This document shows, piece by piece, positions 1-4,252 of a stretch of DNA of 5,068 bases. The stretch comes from an uncultured cyanobacterium (GTDB taxonomy: Bacteria > Cyanobacteriota > Cyanobacteriia > PCC-6307 > Cyanobiaceae). The stretch is from assembly GCA_903934745.1 (NCBI GenBank), contig CAIZOZ010000116.1:1-5068 (forward strand), given 5' to 3'. The notes under the pieces were generated by a model, which was not told the DNA's origin, ran no database searches, and saw only the letters and a program-made list of their open reading frames with translations. Position 1 is the stretch's first letter; the number at the start of each line of letters is the position of its first letter. Made by a program: the position numbers and the translations under genes.

Positions 1-53
1 AGAATGCACCTCAGCTCAAGGATGATCGGCTGCTCATTCACCTCCGGGATCAT
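1..53 (-). CDS. Possible start of an unidentified gene downstream of the PAS gene (partial)
   Basis: An ATG at 53-51 opens a frame that stays open to the window edge and gives 17 residues beginning MIPEVNEQPI. It starts 5 nt after the stop codon of the PAS gene, which would fit a translationally coupled two-gene operon. A GAGG stretch lies about 10-14 nt upstream on the minus strand and could serve as a weak ribosome binding site. I do not recognise the product, and 17 residues are too few to assign a function. If real, it is the most likely functional partner of the PAS protein, which lacks an output domain of its own. It could equally be non-coding. Confidence 0.3.
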   Translation of the reverse strand, partial: MIPEVNEQPIILELRCI

Positions 54-58
54 GGAGC

Positions 59-442
59 TCACGCCTCGGCCGGGGTGCCTTCGGGCAACGGAGTCAGCGT
101 TGCGCCGAACAGCCAGTGCTCGTGTTGTTTCTCCGCAACGATGAAGTGCTCGGACACGATCTCCGAGCCGTCCTGGCAGATGGTTTTCAGGCGCAGGGGG
201 TGGGCCAGAATCGTGGAGGTTTCGCTGGCCTGGAAGCGGGAGAAACCCAACTGATGGGACATCCGGAAGGCTTCCGGCAGAATCACACTCAGGGGCTGGC
301 CCCGCAGCTGCGTTTCGCTCCAGCCGTAGATCTGCTCAAAAGCGGCGTTGATCGCCACGATGAGGCCGTTGTGGTCGGCCAACACAAAGGGGCTGGCGCC
401 ATGGCGTAACGCCTCAAGACTGGGTGGGGCGGGAGTCAGCAT
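59..442 (-). CDS. Stand-alone PAS-domain sensor protein
   Basis: The product is 127 residues when started at the ATG at 442. A TTG at 499 would add 19 residues with no domain character (rich in Gly, Trp and His), so I prefer the ATG; GGGGTGG just upstream is a weak ribosome binding site. One PAS fold fills almost the whole protein. Residues 18-35 read as the first strands with the usual D-x-x-G-x-I-x-x-x-N-x-A-F pattern (Asn32), followed by YGWSETQLRGQP (39-50) and the late strands with LRLKTICQDGSEIVSEHFIV (83-102). PAS domains bind small ligands or cofactors, or mediate protein contacts; which applies here cannot be told. There is no kinase, cyclase or DNA-binding domain and no membrane segment, so it presumably acts in the cytoplasm through a partner. 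A possible next gene starts 5 nt downstream. The PAS assignment is strong; the function is unknown. Confidence 0.82.
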   Translation of the reverse strand: MLTPAPPSLEALRHGASPFVLADHNGLIVAINAAFEQIYGWSETQLRGQPLSVILPEAFRMSHQLGFSRFQASETSTILAHPLRLKTICQDGSEIVSEHFIVAEKQHEHWLFGATLTPLPEGTPAEA

Positions 443-571
443 CACCACCCCAACGGCTGGATGCGCCCAGTGGCCCCAAGCCTCGCCTCCCAGGGACAAT
501 CACAACGGCCCTGCGCGCGCCGGACTGGGTGAGGAAGCATGGAGCCCCAAGCGAAGAAGGCCATGGCCAAT

Positions 572-577
572 AAAATA
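572..577 (-). promoter_or_regulatory. Possible -10 element for the PAS gene
   Basis: On the minus strand the AT-rich island contains TATTTT at 577-572, in the context TTCTATTTTATTGG. It is the best -10-like element between the tRNA terminator and the PAS start. No good -35 sits 16-18 nt upstream, so an activator would be needed if it works; the direct repeats just upstream are possible sites. A start of transcription would fall near 565, about 120 nt before the PAS ATG. This is inference from base composition and one hexamer. Confidence 0.25.
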
Positions 578-580
578 GAA

Positions 581-610
581 TTAATCAACAAGTCTGACTT
601 TAATCAACAA
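581..610. repeat. Direct repeat of TTAATCAACAA, two copies
   Basis: The 11-bp word TTAATCAACAA occurs exactly at 581-591 and again at 600-610, a period of 19 bp with an 8-bp spacer. The second copy runs into the A-tract of the tRNA terminator. In a GC-rich window two exact AT-rich copies this close are unlikely to be chance. They lie just upstream (minus strand) of the possible -10 for the PAS gene, so they may be regulator binding sites or the trace of a small duplication. No known protein is implied by the word itself. Confidence 0.6.
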
Positions 611-657
611 AAAAGCCTGGTCGCTTGAGGCATTGAAACCTCAAACGACCAGGTTTT
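609..657 (-). terminator. Intrinsic terminator after tRNA-Ala
   Basis: CCTGGTCG at 616-623 pairs with CGACCAGG at 646-653, and inside it TTGAGG (625-630) pairs with CCTCAA (639-644) across one C/A mismatch, leaving an 8-nt loop. The stem can extend by a G-T and three A-T pairs at its base. Read on the minus strand, it is followed by six T residues (614-609) and then a further T-rich stretch, the classic Rho-independent layout. It begins about 17 nt after the tRNA 3' end. On the plus strand the stem is followed by only four T residues (654-657), so any plus-strand activity would be weaker. Confidence 0.9.
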
Positions 658-669
658 CGTCCATTCAAA

Positions 670-742
670 TGGAGCCAAGCGGATTCGAACCGCTGACCCC
701 CTGCATGCCATGCAGGTGCTCTACCAGCTGAGCTATGGCCCC
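670..742 (-). tRNA. tRNA-Ala, anticodon GGC
   Basis: A complete 73-nt cloverleaf can be folded by eye. The acceptor stem GGGGCCA pairs with TGGCTCC, including one G-T pair. The D stem is GCTC/GAGC, the anticodon stem CCTGC/GCAGG with loop ATGGCAT, the variable loop has 5 nt, and the T arm is AGCGG-TTCGAAT-CCGCT. The anticodon GGC is at 709-707 and reads Ala GCC and GCU codons. The discriminator base is A, and the next bases are TTT, so the CCA end is not encoded and must be added after transcription. The gene lies 117 nt downstream of lexA and is followed at once by a strong terminator. I see no convincing promoter directly upstream, so it may be read from its own weak promoter or by read-through from lexA. 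Confidence 0.97.
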
Positions 743-784
743 AATGGTGCGCTGGACAGGATGGCCGCTGGAGCCGTTCCCGTT

Positions 785-818
785 GCTGCAGCTGGATGGC
801 TGCAGAGCCCGAAGGCCT
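785..818 (-). other. Weak hairpins between lexA and tRNA-Ala
   Basis: CTGCAGC at 786-792 and GCTGCAG at 799-805 form a perfect 7-bp stem with a 6-nt loop. Next to it, on the minus strand, GCC-TTCG-GGC makes a small UUCG-capped stem. Neither is followed by a T-tract, so they are not proper intrinsic terminators. They may slow or partly end lexA transcription, be processing signals ahead of the tRNA, or mean nothing. Confidence 0.25.
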
Positions 819-859
819 CGTCAAACGCAGAGCCACTCTACAACGCGGAGGGTCATCGC

Positions 860-1480
860 TCAGACCTGGCGCCAGACGCCCACCAGGCGCCCCTGCACCG
901 TGACCTGGTCGGCGGGCAGAACGATCGGGGCATAGGCGGGGTTCGCCGCCGCCAGGGTGACGGTGCTGCCCTGGCGCTGAAAGTGCTTGAGCGTGGTACC
1001 GCTGCCGACGACCAGGGCGCTGACAATCGTGCCGTTGCGCAGTTGGGTCGGGTCGTTGACCGGCTCCATCAGCACCAGATCGCCATCGGCGATGTGGGCA
1101 TCGATCATCGAATCGCCGTTGACCGTGAGGGCAAAAAGCCCCCGGGTGTCGAGCAGCGGCGTGAGATCAACACGCTCCTGGATGTCGTCAAAGGTTTCCA
1201 CCAGACCCCCCGCCGCCACCGCCCCGAGCACGGGGATGCCGAGGCTGCGGGCGCCGCCCAGCAACTGCATGGTGCGGGCCTGGCCCTCCTGCCAGGTGAT
1301 CCAGCCCTTTTGCTGGAGATGGCGCAGCCGGCTCTGGATCGGCGCCGGCGAGCGCAGGCCCATGGCCTCCATCATCTGGCGGATCGAAGGGCTGTGACGA
1401 TGGGCGCCGATGTAGCCATCAAGCCAGTCATAAAGCTCCTGCTGGGCACTGGTCAGAGGCTGCTGGTTGGAGTGGGGCAC
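860..1480 (-). CDS. lexA: LexA repressor, SOS regulator with autocleavage protease domain
   Basis: The product has 206 residues, near the usual LexA length. The N-terminal winged helix-turn-helix (about 8-70) includes HSPSIRQMMEAMGLRSPAPI (29-48), followed by the wing region with GWITWQEGQAR. The C-terminal S24 peptidase domain has the full self-cleavage set: the Ala90-Gly91 cleavage site in GAVAAGGLVE, the nucleophile Ser124 in VNGDSMIDAHI, and the general base Lys165 in TTLKHFQRQG. RecA-stimulated self-cleavage is therefore expected to be possible, which is not true of every cyanobacterial LexA. It dimerises on DNA and represses damage-response genes. The start is the GTG at 1480, because no other start lies close upstream in frame and the family N-terminus begins here; no clear Shine-Dalgarno is seen. 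A LexA box lies 17 bp upstream, which points to autoregulation. Confidence 0.96.
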   Translation of the reverse strand: MPHSNQQPLTSAQQELYDWLDGYIGAHRHSPSIRQMMEAMGLRSPAPIQSRLRHLQQKGWITWQEGQARTMQLLGGARSLGIPVLGAVAAGGLVETFDDIQERVDLTPLLDTRGLFALTVNGDSMIDAHIADGDLVLMEPVNDPTQLRNGTIVSALVVGSGTTLKHFQRQGSTVTLAAANPAYAPIVLPADQVTVQGRLVGVWRQV

Positions 1481-1497
1481 CGAAGACGGCCGTCGCT

Positions 1498-1511
1498 GAT
1501 ACAGATGTACC
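1498..1511 (-). promoter_or_regulatory. LexA box in the lexA promoter
   Basis: On the minus strand GGTACATCTGTATC fits the cyanobacterial LexA-box consensus RGTACNNNDGTWCB at 13 of 14 positions; the only departure is T for C at position 13. The consensus is from memory of published cyanobacterial work. It is a near-palindrome (GTAC, 4 nt, GTAT) and ends 17 bp before the lexA GTG. The site covers the proposed -10, so a bound LexA dimer would block polymerase. No second box was seen elsewhere in the window. Confidence 0.8.
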
Positions 1512-1532
1512 GCCTTATCGTGCCTTTGTCCA
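1504..1532 (-). promoter_or_regulatory. Candidate lexA promoter
   Basis: On the minus strand TGGACA (1532-1527) is a fair -35, followed by a 17-bp spacer and TACATC (1509-1504) as a poor -10 lying inside the LexA box. An alternative -10 is GATAAG at 1519-1514, which would place the transcription start inside the box but lacks a good -35. Either arrangement gives LexA repression. No terminator is visible between the upstream hydrolase-like gene (stop at 1553) and this point, so some read-through into lexA is possible. Confidence 0.4.
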
Positions 1533-1552
1533 GTGCGGATGGTGGAGGCCGT

Positions 1553-2821
1553 TCAGGGATTCGGGCTCAGGACCGGCAGCGGCGGCGGTGGCAGCAGGCG
1601 GGGCAGACCCGTAGCAGGCGCCACGCTGCCGCCGAACAACTCGGCCAGGGCGGCCATGCGCTCGGCGGGTGGCTCCGGACCCAGGTTCCAGAGGCTTTCG
1701 AAATAGAAAAAGGCCACCCCAAGGCCCCGCTCGCGATTGGCCTGCACCTTCTGGCGGATCAGCCCGATCGGATTGGGACGGTTACGCAGGCCGCTCATCA
1801 CGGCAATGGCGGTGGGGATGCGCCGCTGGGTCTCCTGCACCTCGGGACGGCTGAGCTGGGGCAGATAGCTCTCCAGATCGGAGCGGTAGATCTGGATCAG
1901 CACCTCATCGGCGATGCCCCGCTGGACCCAGCTTCGCCAGTCCTGCAGTTGCAGCTTGTAGGCGAAGGCGTAGTAGTTGGGCGAGATCGAGAGGATCGTT
2001 CCGGGCCGGGCCTTGCGCACCGCCCTGGCCAGGCGCTCCATGAAGGCGGTGAGACGATCGGCTCGCCATTTGACCCAGGCAGCCTCCTCGGCATCCGCGG
2101 GCGGTTCACGGCCGGTCTCCTTGCGGTAGAGCGCCACGGTGTAGGGGTCGTAGCCGAACTCCCGCGGCAGGCTCATGTGGTCGTCGAACTGGATGCCCTC
2201 GGCGTCGTACTGGCTCACCACTTCCAGCACCAGGTCGGTGATCAGTTGCTCCACCTCCGGCCGGAAGGGATTGAGCCACACCACCTCGCCGGCAGCGCTG
2301 ATTGAGCTGAGCCCGCCATCCCGCTTCTGCGTGAGCCAGTCGCGATGGCGCTTCGCCAGCGCTGAATCGGGTGGCGCCATCAAGCCGAATTCAAACCAGG
2401 GCACCACCAGCAGACCGCGGCTGCGGCCGGCAGCGATCAGCTCAGCGACGATGTCCTGCCCCTGCAGGCCCCTGTAGGTGAAATCCTGGAGTTGGCGCCC
2501 CTCGCTGACGCGGCTGGGGTAGTAGGCCATGCCGCCGTTCCACACCACCACGTAGAGCCGGTTGAACTGCAGATCGGCCAGTTGATTCACCGTGGCCTGC
2601 ATGCGGCTGCGATCACGCAGCACCGGCATGTCGTTGGCGGTGAGCCATACGCCACGCAATTCGGTCCGCTGGACCGGCGGCGGCTGGGCGCTGCTGGGCT
2701 GGGCCAAGCCCGGCTGGGGCCCAGCCCAAACGCCTACCAAGCTCAGCTGCCCGGCCAGCGCAAGCAACCCGGCCAGCAACGGCGGCGGCATGGGGCAAAA
2801 GGGCCGTCGCTGGCGCACCAT
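1553..2821 (-). CDS. Secreted family-10-type glycosyl hydrolase-like protein (GHL10, former DUF187)
   Basis: The product has 422 residues. A basic start (RQRR), a hydrophobic run at about 14-33 and possible cleavage after Ala33 or Ala40 indicate export across the inner membrane. A Pro/Gln/Ser linker (41-52) leads into the GHL10 TIM-barrel domain, which opens with ELRGVWLTANDM (54-65). Other family marks are RLYVVVWNGGMAYYPS (88-103), GLLVVPWFEFGL (136-147), GIQFDDHMSLP (209-219) with its paired Asp residues, and the late ISPNYYAF / VLIQIYR strands (279-313). Members of this family are thought to act on cell-envelope or other polysaccharides, but the substrate is unknown for this protein. The C-terminus is a proline-rich tail (409-421). 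The start is the ATG at 2821; the ATG at residue 11 would shorten the basic n-region and is less likely. No strong ribosome binding site is seen. lexA follows 72 bp downstream. Confidence 0.88.
   Translation of the reverse strand: MVRQRRPFCPMPPPLLAGLLALAGQLSLVGVWAGPQPGLAQPSSAQPPPVQRTELRGVWLTANDMPVLRDRSRMQATVNQLADLQFNRLYVVVWNGGMAYYPSRVSEGRQLQDFTYRGLQGQDIVAELIAAGRSRGLLVVPWFEFGLMAPPDSALAKRHRDWLTQKRDGGLSSISAAGEVVWLNPFRPEVEQLITDLVLEVVSQYDAEGIQFDDHMSLPREFGYDPYTVALYRKETGREPPADAEEAAWVKWRADRLTAFMERLARAVRKARPGTILSISPNYYAFAYKLQLQDWRSWVQRGIADEVLIQIYRSDLESYLPQLSRPEVQETQRRIPTAIAVMSGLRNRPNPIGLIRQKVQANRERGLGVAFFYFESLWNLGPEPPAERMAALAELFGGSVAPATGLPRLLPPPPLPVLSPNP
2696..2727. repeat. 10-bp perfect inverted repeat in the early hydrolase-like coding region
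   Basis: GGGCTGGGCC at 2696-2705 is the exact reverse complement of GGCCCAGCCC at 2718-2727, with a 12-nt loop. It falls in the codons for the junction of signal peptide and linker (about residues 32-42), about 95 nt after the start codon. In the minus-strand mRNA it would form a very stable stem. Part of this reflects repeated Gly/Pro/Ala/Gln codons in GC-rich DNA. Confidence 0.6.
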
Positions 2822-2875
2822 CGTTCAAGCTTAGGCAGGCCCAACGCACCAGATTGGCCCCAAGGGCTTGCGGCC

Positions 2876-2899
2876 GGGCAGGCCTTGTGCGGCCTGCTC
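2876..2899. repeat. Inverted repeat between the hydrolase-like gene and the plus-strand ORF
   Basis: GCAGGCC (2878-2884) and GGCCTGC (2891-2897) form a perfect 7-bp stem with a 6-nt loop; a G-T and a G-C pair extend it to nine. It lies about 55 nt upstream of the hydrolase-like gene, in the only divergent interval of the window. It has no T-tract on either side. It could be an operator for the minus-strand gene or a chance palindrome in GC-rich DNA; it overlaps the candidate GTG start of the plus-strand ORF, which argues that at least one of the two readings is wrong. Confidence 0.4.
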
Positions 2900-3210
2900 C
2901 GCGAGGGCAACTGGCATGGCGCTCCATCGCAGCCACCCTCAAGGGCACCTACCTCTACAACCACGTCGGCAGCCTGGAGGGCCAGCCCTATGCCGAGAGT
3001 GGACGCGAGGTCTACGACGGCAAGGGCGGCATCGAGAAAGCCGCCTACAGCGTCAGGGCGGATTGCATCGGCACGACCGTCTATGCCGATGGCCAGGCGG
3101 CCACGAGCTTCCTCAGTCCCGATGGACGTGACTTCACCTACACGATCACCGCTGCCCCAGGCGCAAAGCCCACGGCCCTCGCCGGTTCAGAACGGCGGTT
3201 GGCTCCTTAG
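2887..3210 (+). CDS. Small beta-rich hypothetical protein, possibly a 5'-eroded remnant
   Basis: From the GTG at 2887 the frame gives 107 residues; a TTG at 2854 would give 118. Coding character is strong from about 2936 on: codons mostly end in G or C, and the product reads TLKGTYLYNHVGSLEGQPYA then SGREVYDGKGGIEKAAYSV and ends with DGRDFTYTITAAPG. From memory this resembles small secreted proteins with a G-T-Y ... G-x-P-Y-A ... Y-D-G-K-G pattern that start with a signal peptide just before ATLKGTY. Here SIAA could be the end of such a peptide, but the preceding residues (VRPAPRGQLAWR) are not hydrophobic, and the nearest ATG (2916) is out of frame. My recollection is that relatives have some 20 more residues between the YDGKG motif and the Ala-Asp-Cys strand. 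The stop overlaps the argF stop by 4 nt in convergent orientation. Either a pseudogene or an unusual short form; the start is uncertain. Confidence 0.5.
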   Translation: MRPAPRGQLAWRSIAATLKGTYLYNHVGSLEGQPYAESGREVYDGKGGIEKAAYSVRADCIGTTVYADGQAATSFLSPDGRDFTYTITAAPGAKPTALAGSERRLAP

Positions 3211-4154
3211 CCCCCGAGCAGGGCCGCCAGCAAAGCCTGCTGGGCATGGAGACGGTTTTCGGCCTGGTCAAAGACACGGCTGGCGGAGCCCTCGATCACA
3301 CCGGCCGTGATTTCCTCGCCACGGTGGGCCGGCAGGCAGTGGAGCACGATGGCGCGGCTGTCAGCCTCGGCCAGTAACTCCTCGTTCAGACACCAGCCGG
3401 CAAAAGCCCGTTGCCGGTCTTCCTGCTCCTGTTCCTGGCCCATCGAAGCCCACACGTCCGTGTAGACGGCATGGGCGCTGCGCACGGCCGCCACGGGATC
3501 GTGCACCACCTCCACCTTGGCGTTGCCTTGGGCCAGGGCCCGAGCCTGGCTCAGCACCGCCGCGCTGGGCTCGAAACCAACCGGACAGCCGATGCGCACA
3601 TTCACCCCCAGGAGGGCCCCGCAGAGCATCAGCGAATGGGCCACATTGTTGCCATCGCCCACATAGCTGAGGGTCAGTCCCTCCACGGCACCAAAAGCTT
3701 CCTGCAGGGTGAGGAAATCAGCCAGGGCCTGGCAGGGATGCTCGAGATCGGTGAGGGCATTGATCACCGGAATCGAGGCCCAATGGGCGTACTCGGCGAG
3801 TTCCTGCTGGCCAAAGGTGCGAATCGCCAGGGCATCGCAGTAGCGGCTCAGCACCCGGGCCGTGTCGGCGATCGGCTCGCCGCGCCCCACCTGGGTGACG
3901 CTGGGATTGAGATCGATCGTCTGGCCGCCGAGCCGGGCCATCGCCACGGTGAAACTCACCCGCGTGCGGGTGGAGGCCTTGCTGAAGATCAGGCCCAGCA
4001 CCTTGCCGCCGAGGTTGATCTGGCGGCGGCCAGCCTTGAGTTCTGTGGCCAGGGCAAGCAACTGCCGGGTTTCCAAGGCGCTCAGATCGGCCGAGGAGAG
4101 CAGATCGCGGCCCTGGAGAGCGGCAAGCGGGCTGGGGGCAGACGGAGACTCCAT
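3207..4154 (-). CDS. argF: Ornithine carbamoyltransferase
   Basis: The product has 315 residues, typical of the family. It transfers the carbamoyl group from carbamoyl phosphate to ornithine to give citrulline in cytoplasmic arginine synthesis, acting as a homotrimer or a multiple of it. The carbamoyl phosphate site is complete: FSKASTRTRVSF (58-69, with Ser-Thr-Arg-Thr-Arg at 61-65) and HPCQ (139-142). The ornithine side shows DVWASMG (233-239) and HCLPAHRGEE (272-281), the signature that separates it from aspartate carbamoyltransferase. The ATG at 4154 gives a short acidic or neutral N-terminal extension (MESPSAPSPLAALQGRDLLS) before the conserved core; no good ribosome binding site is seen. 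It follows ftsH in the same direction after 85 nt that hold a candidate promoter. The last four bases overlap the end of the convergent plus-strand ORF, and no terminator is seen there. Confidence 0.97.
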   Translation of the reverse strand: MESPSAPSPLAALQGRDLLSSADLSALETRQLLALATELKAGRRQINLGGKVLGLIFSKASTRTRVSFTVAMARLGGQTIDLNPSVTQVGRGEPIADTARVLSRYCDALAIRTFGQQELAEYAHWASIPVINALTDLEHPCQALADFLTLQEAFGAVEGLTLSYVGDGNNVAHSLMLCGALLGVNVRIGCPVGFEPSAAVLSQARALAQGNAKVEVVHDPVAAVRSAHAVYTDVWASMGQEQEQEDRQRAFAGWCLNEELLAEADSRAIVLHCLPAHRGEEITAGVIEGSASRVFDQAENRLHAQQALLAALLGG

Positions 4155-4173
4155 GGAGCCGCTACAAAGAACC

Positions 4174-4203
4174 CTTATCCGAGATCACAGGCCCCTGCGT
4201 CAA
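4174..4203 (-). promoter_or_regulatory. Candidate argF promoter
   Basis: On the minus strand TTGACG (4203-4198, five of six bases of the -35 consensus) is followed by an 18-bp spacer and GATAAG (4179-4174, four of six bases of the -10 consensus). Transcription would start near 4167, leaving a leader of only about a dozen nucleotides before the argF ATG at 4154, which agrees with the lack of a ribosome binding site. The -35 lies directly after the hairpin at the end of ftsH, so argF seems to be an independent unit. No ArgR-like operator was recognised. Confidence 0.5.
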
Positions 4204-4204
4204 G

Positions 4205-4252
4205 GGCCCTGGGCAAAGCACCCCTGGCCGCAGGGGGTCTCAGCCCAGGGCC
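4205..4252 (-). terminator. Nested hairpin at the end of ftsH, no T-tract
   Basis: GGCCCTGGGC (4205-4214) and GCCCAGGGCC (4243-4252) pair perfectly over 10 bp. The 28-nt interval contains a second perfect hairpin, CCCCTG (4221-4226) with CAGGGG (4231-4236) around GCCG. The outer arm includes the last sense codons of ftsH, and the stop codon (4242-4240) lies inside the loop. There is no run of T on the minus-strand side, so this is not a standard intrinsic terminator; it may act as a 3'-end stabiliser, a pause or weak terminator, or a barrier to read-through into argF. Confidence 0.5.

Larger units (their letters stand above)
443..669. other. Gap between PAS gene and tRNA-Ala: AT-rich island and terminator
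   Basis: This stretch separates the tRNA gene from the PAS gene. The part next to the PAS gene (443-560) is GC-rich and holds nothing I recognise with confidence. The part from about 569 to 614 is clearly AT-rich compared with the rest of the window; it carries a direct repeat, a possible -10 element for the PAS gene and the A-tract of the tRNA terminator. No gene is supported here, although a 40-codon minus-strand frame (564-442) ends in a TGATG overlap with the PAS start. Confidence 0.6.

Noticed and set aside
443..499. TTG start at 499 for the PAS protein
   Set aside because: The extra 19 residues look like non-coding translation, TTG is a rare start, and an ATG at 442 sits just before the PAS fold.
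670..742. tRNA gene as an integration site for a mobile element
   Set aside because: No repeated tRNA 3' end, integrase gene or foreign-looking cargo is seen next to it; the flanks are lexA and a terminator.
819..824. TTGACG on the minus strand between lexA and tRNA-Ala as a tRNA promoter -35
   Set aside because: No AT-rich -10 follows at 16-19 nt; the downstream bases are GC-rich, so a promoter cannot be supported.
710..2305. Plus-strand open frame of 531 codons across the tRNA, lexA and the hydrolase-like gene
   Set aside because: It is antisense to two well-supported genes and a tRNA. Its product is rich in His, Arg, Gly and Gln without any domain, as expected of a shadow frame in GC-rich DNA.
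2613..2948. Minus-strand open frame overlapping the start of the hydrolase-like gene
   Set aside because: Out of frame with the hydrolase-like gene and Ala/Arg-rich, with no motif; the competing frame has a signal peptide and a clear family match.
2492..3310. Plus-strand open frame of 272 codons covering the divergent interval
   Set aside because: It runs antisense to the hydrolase-like gene, then out of frame through the small plus-strand ORF and into argF antisense. Its product is low-complexity Pro/Arg/Ser.
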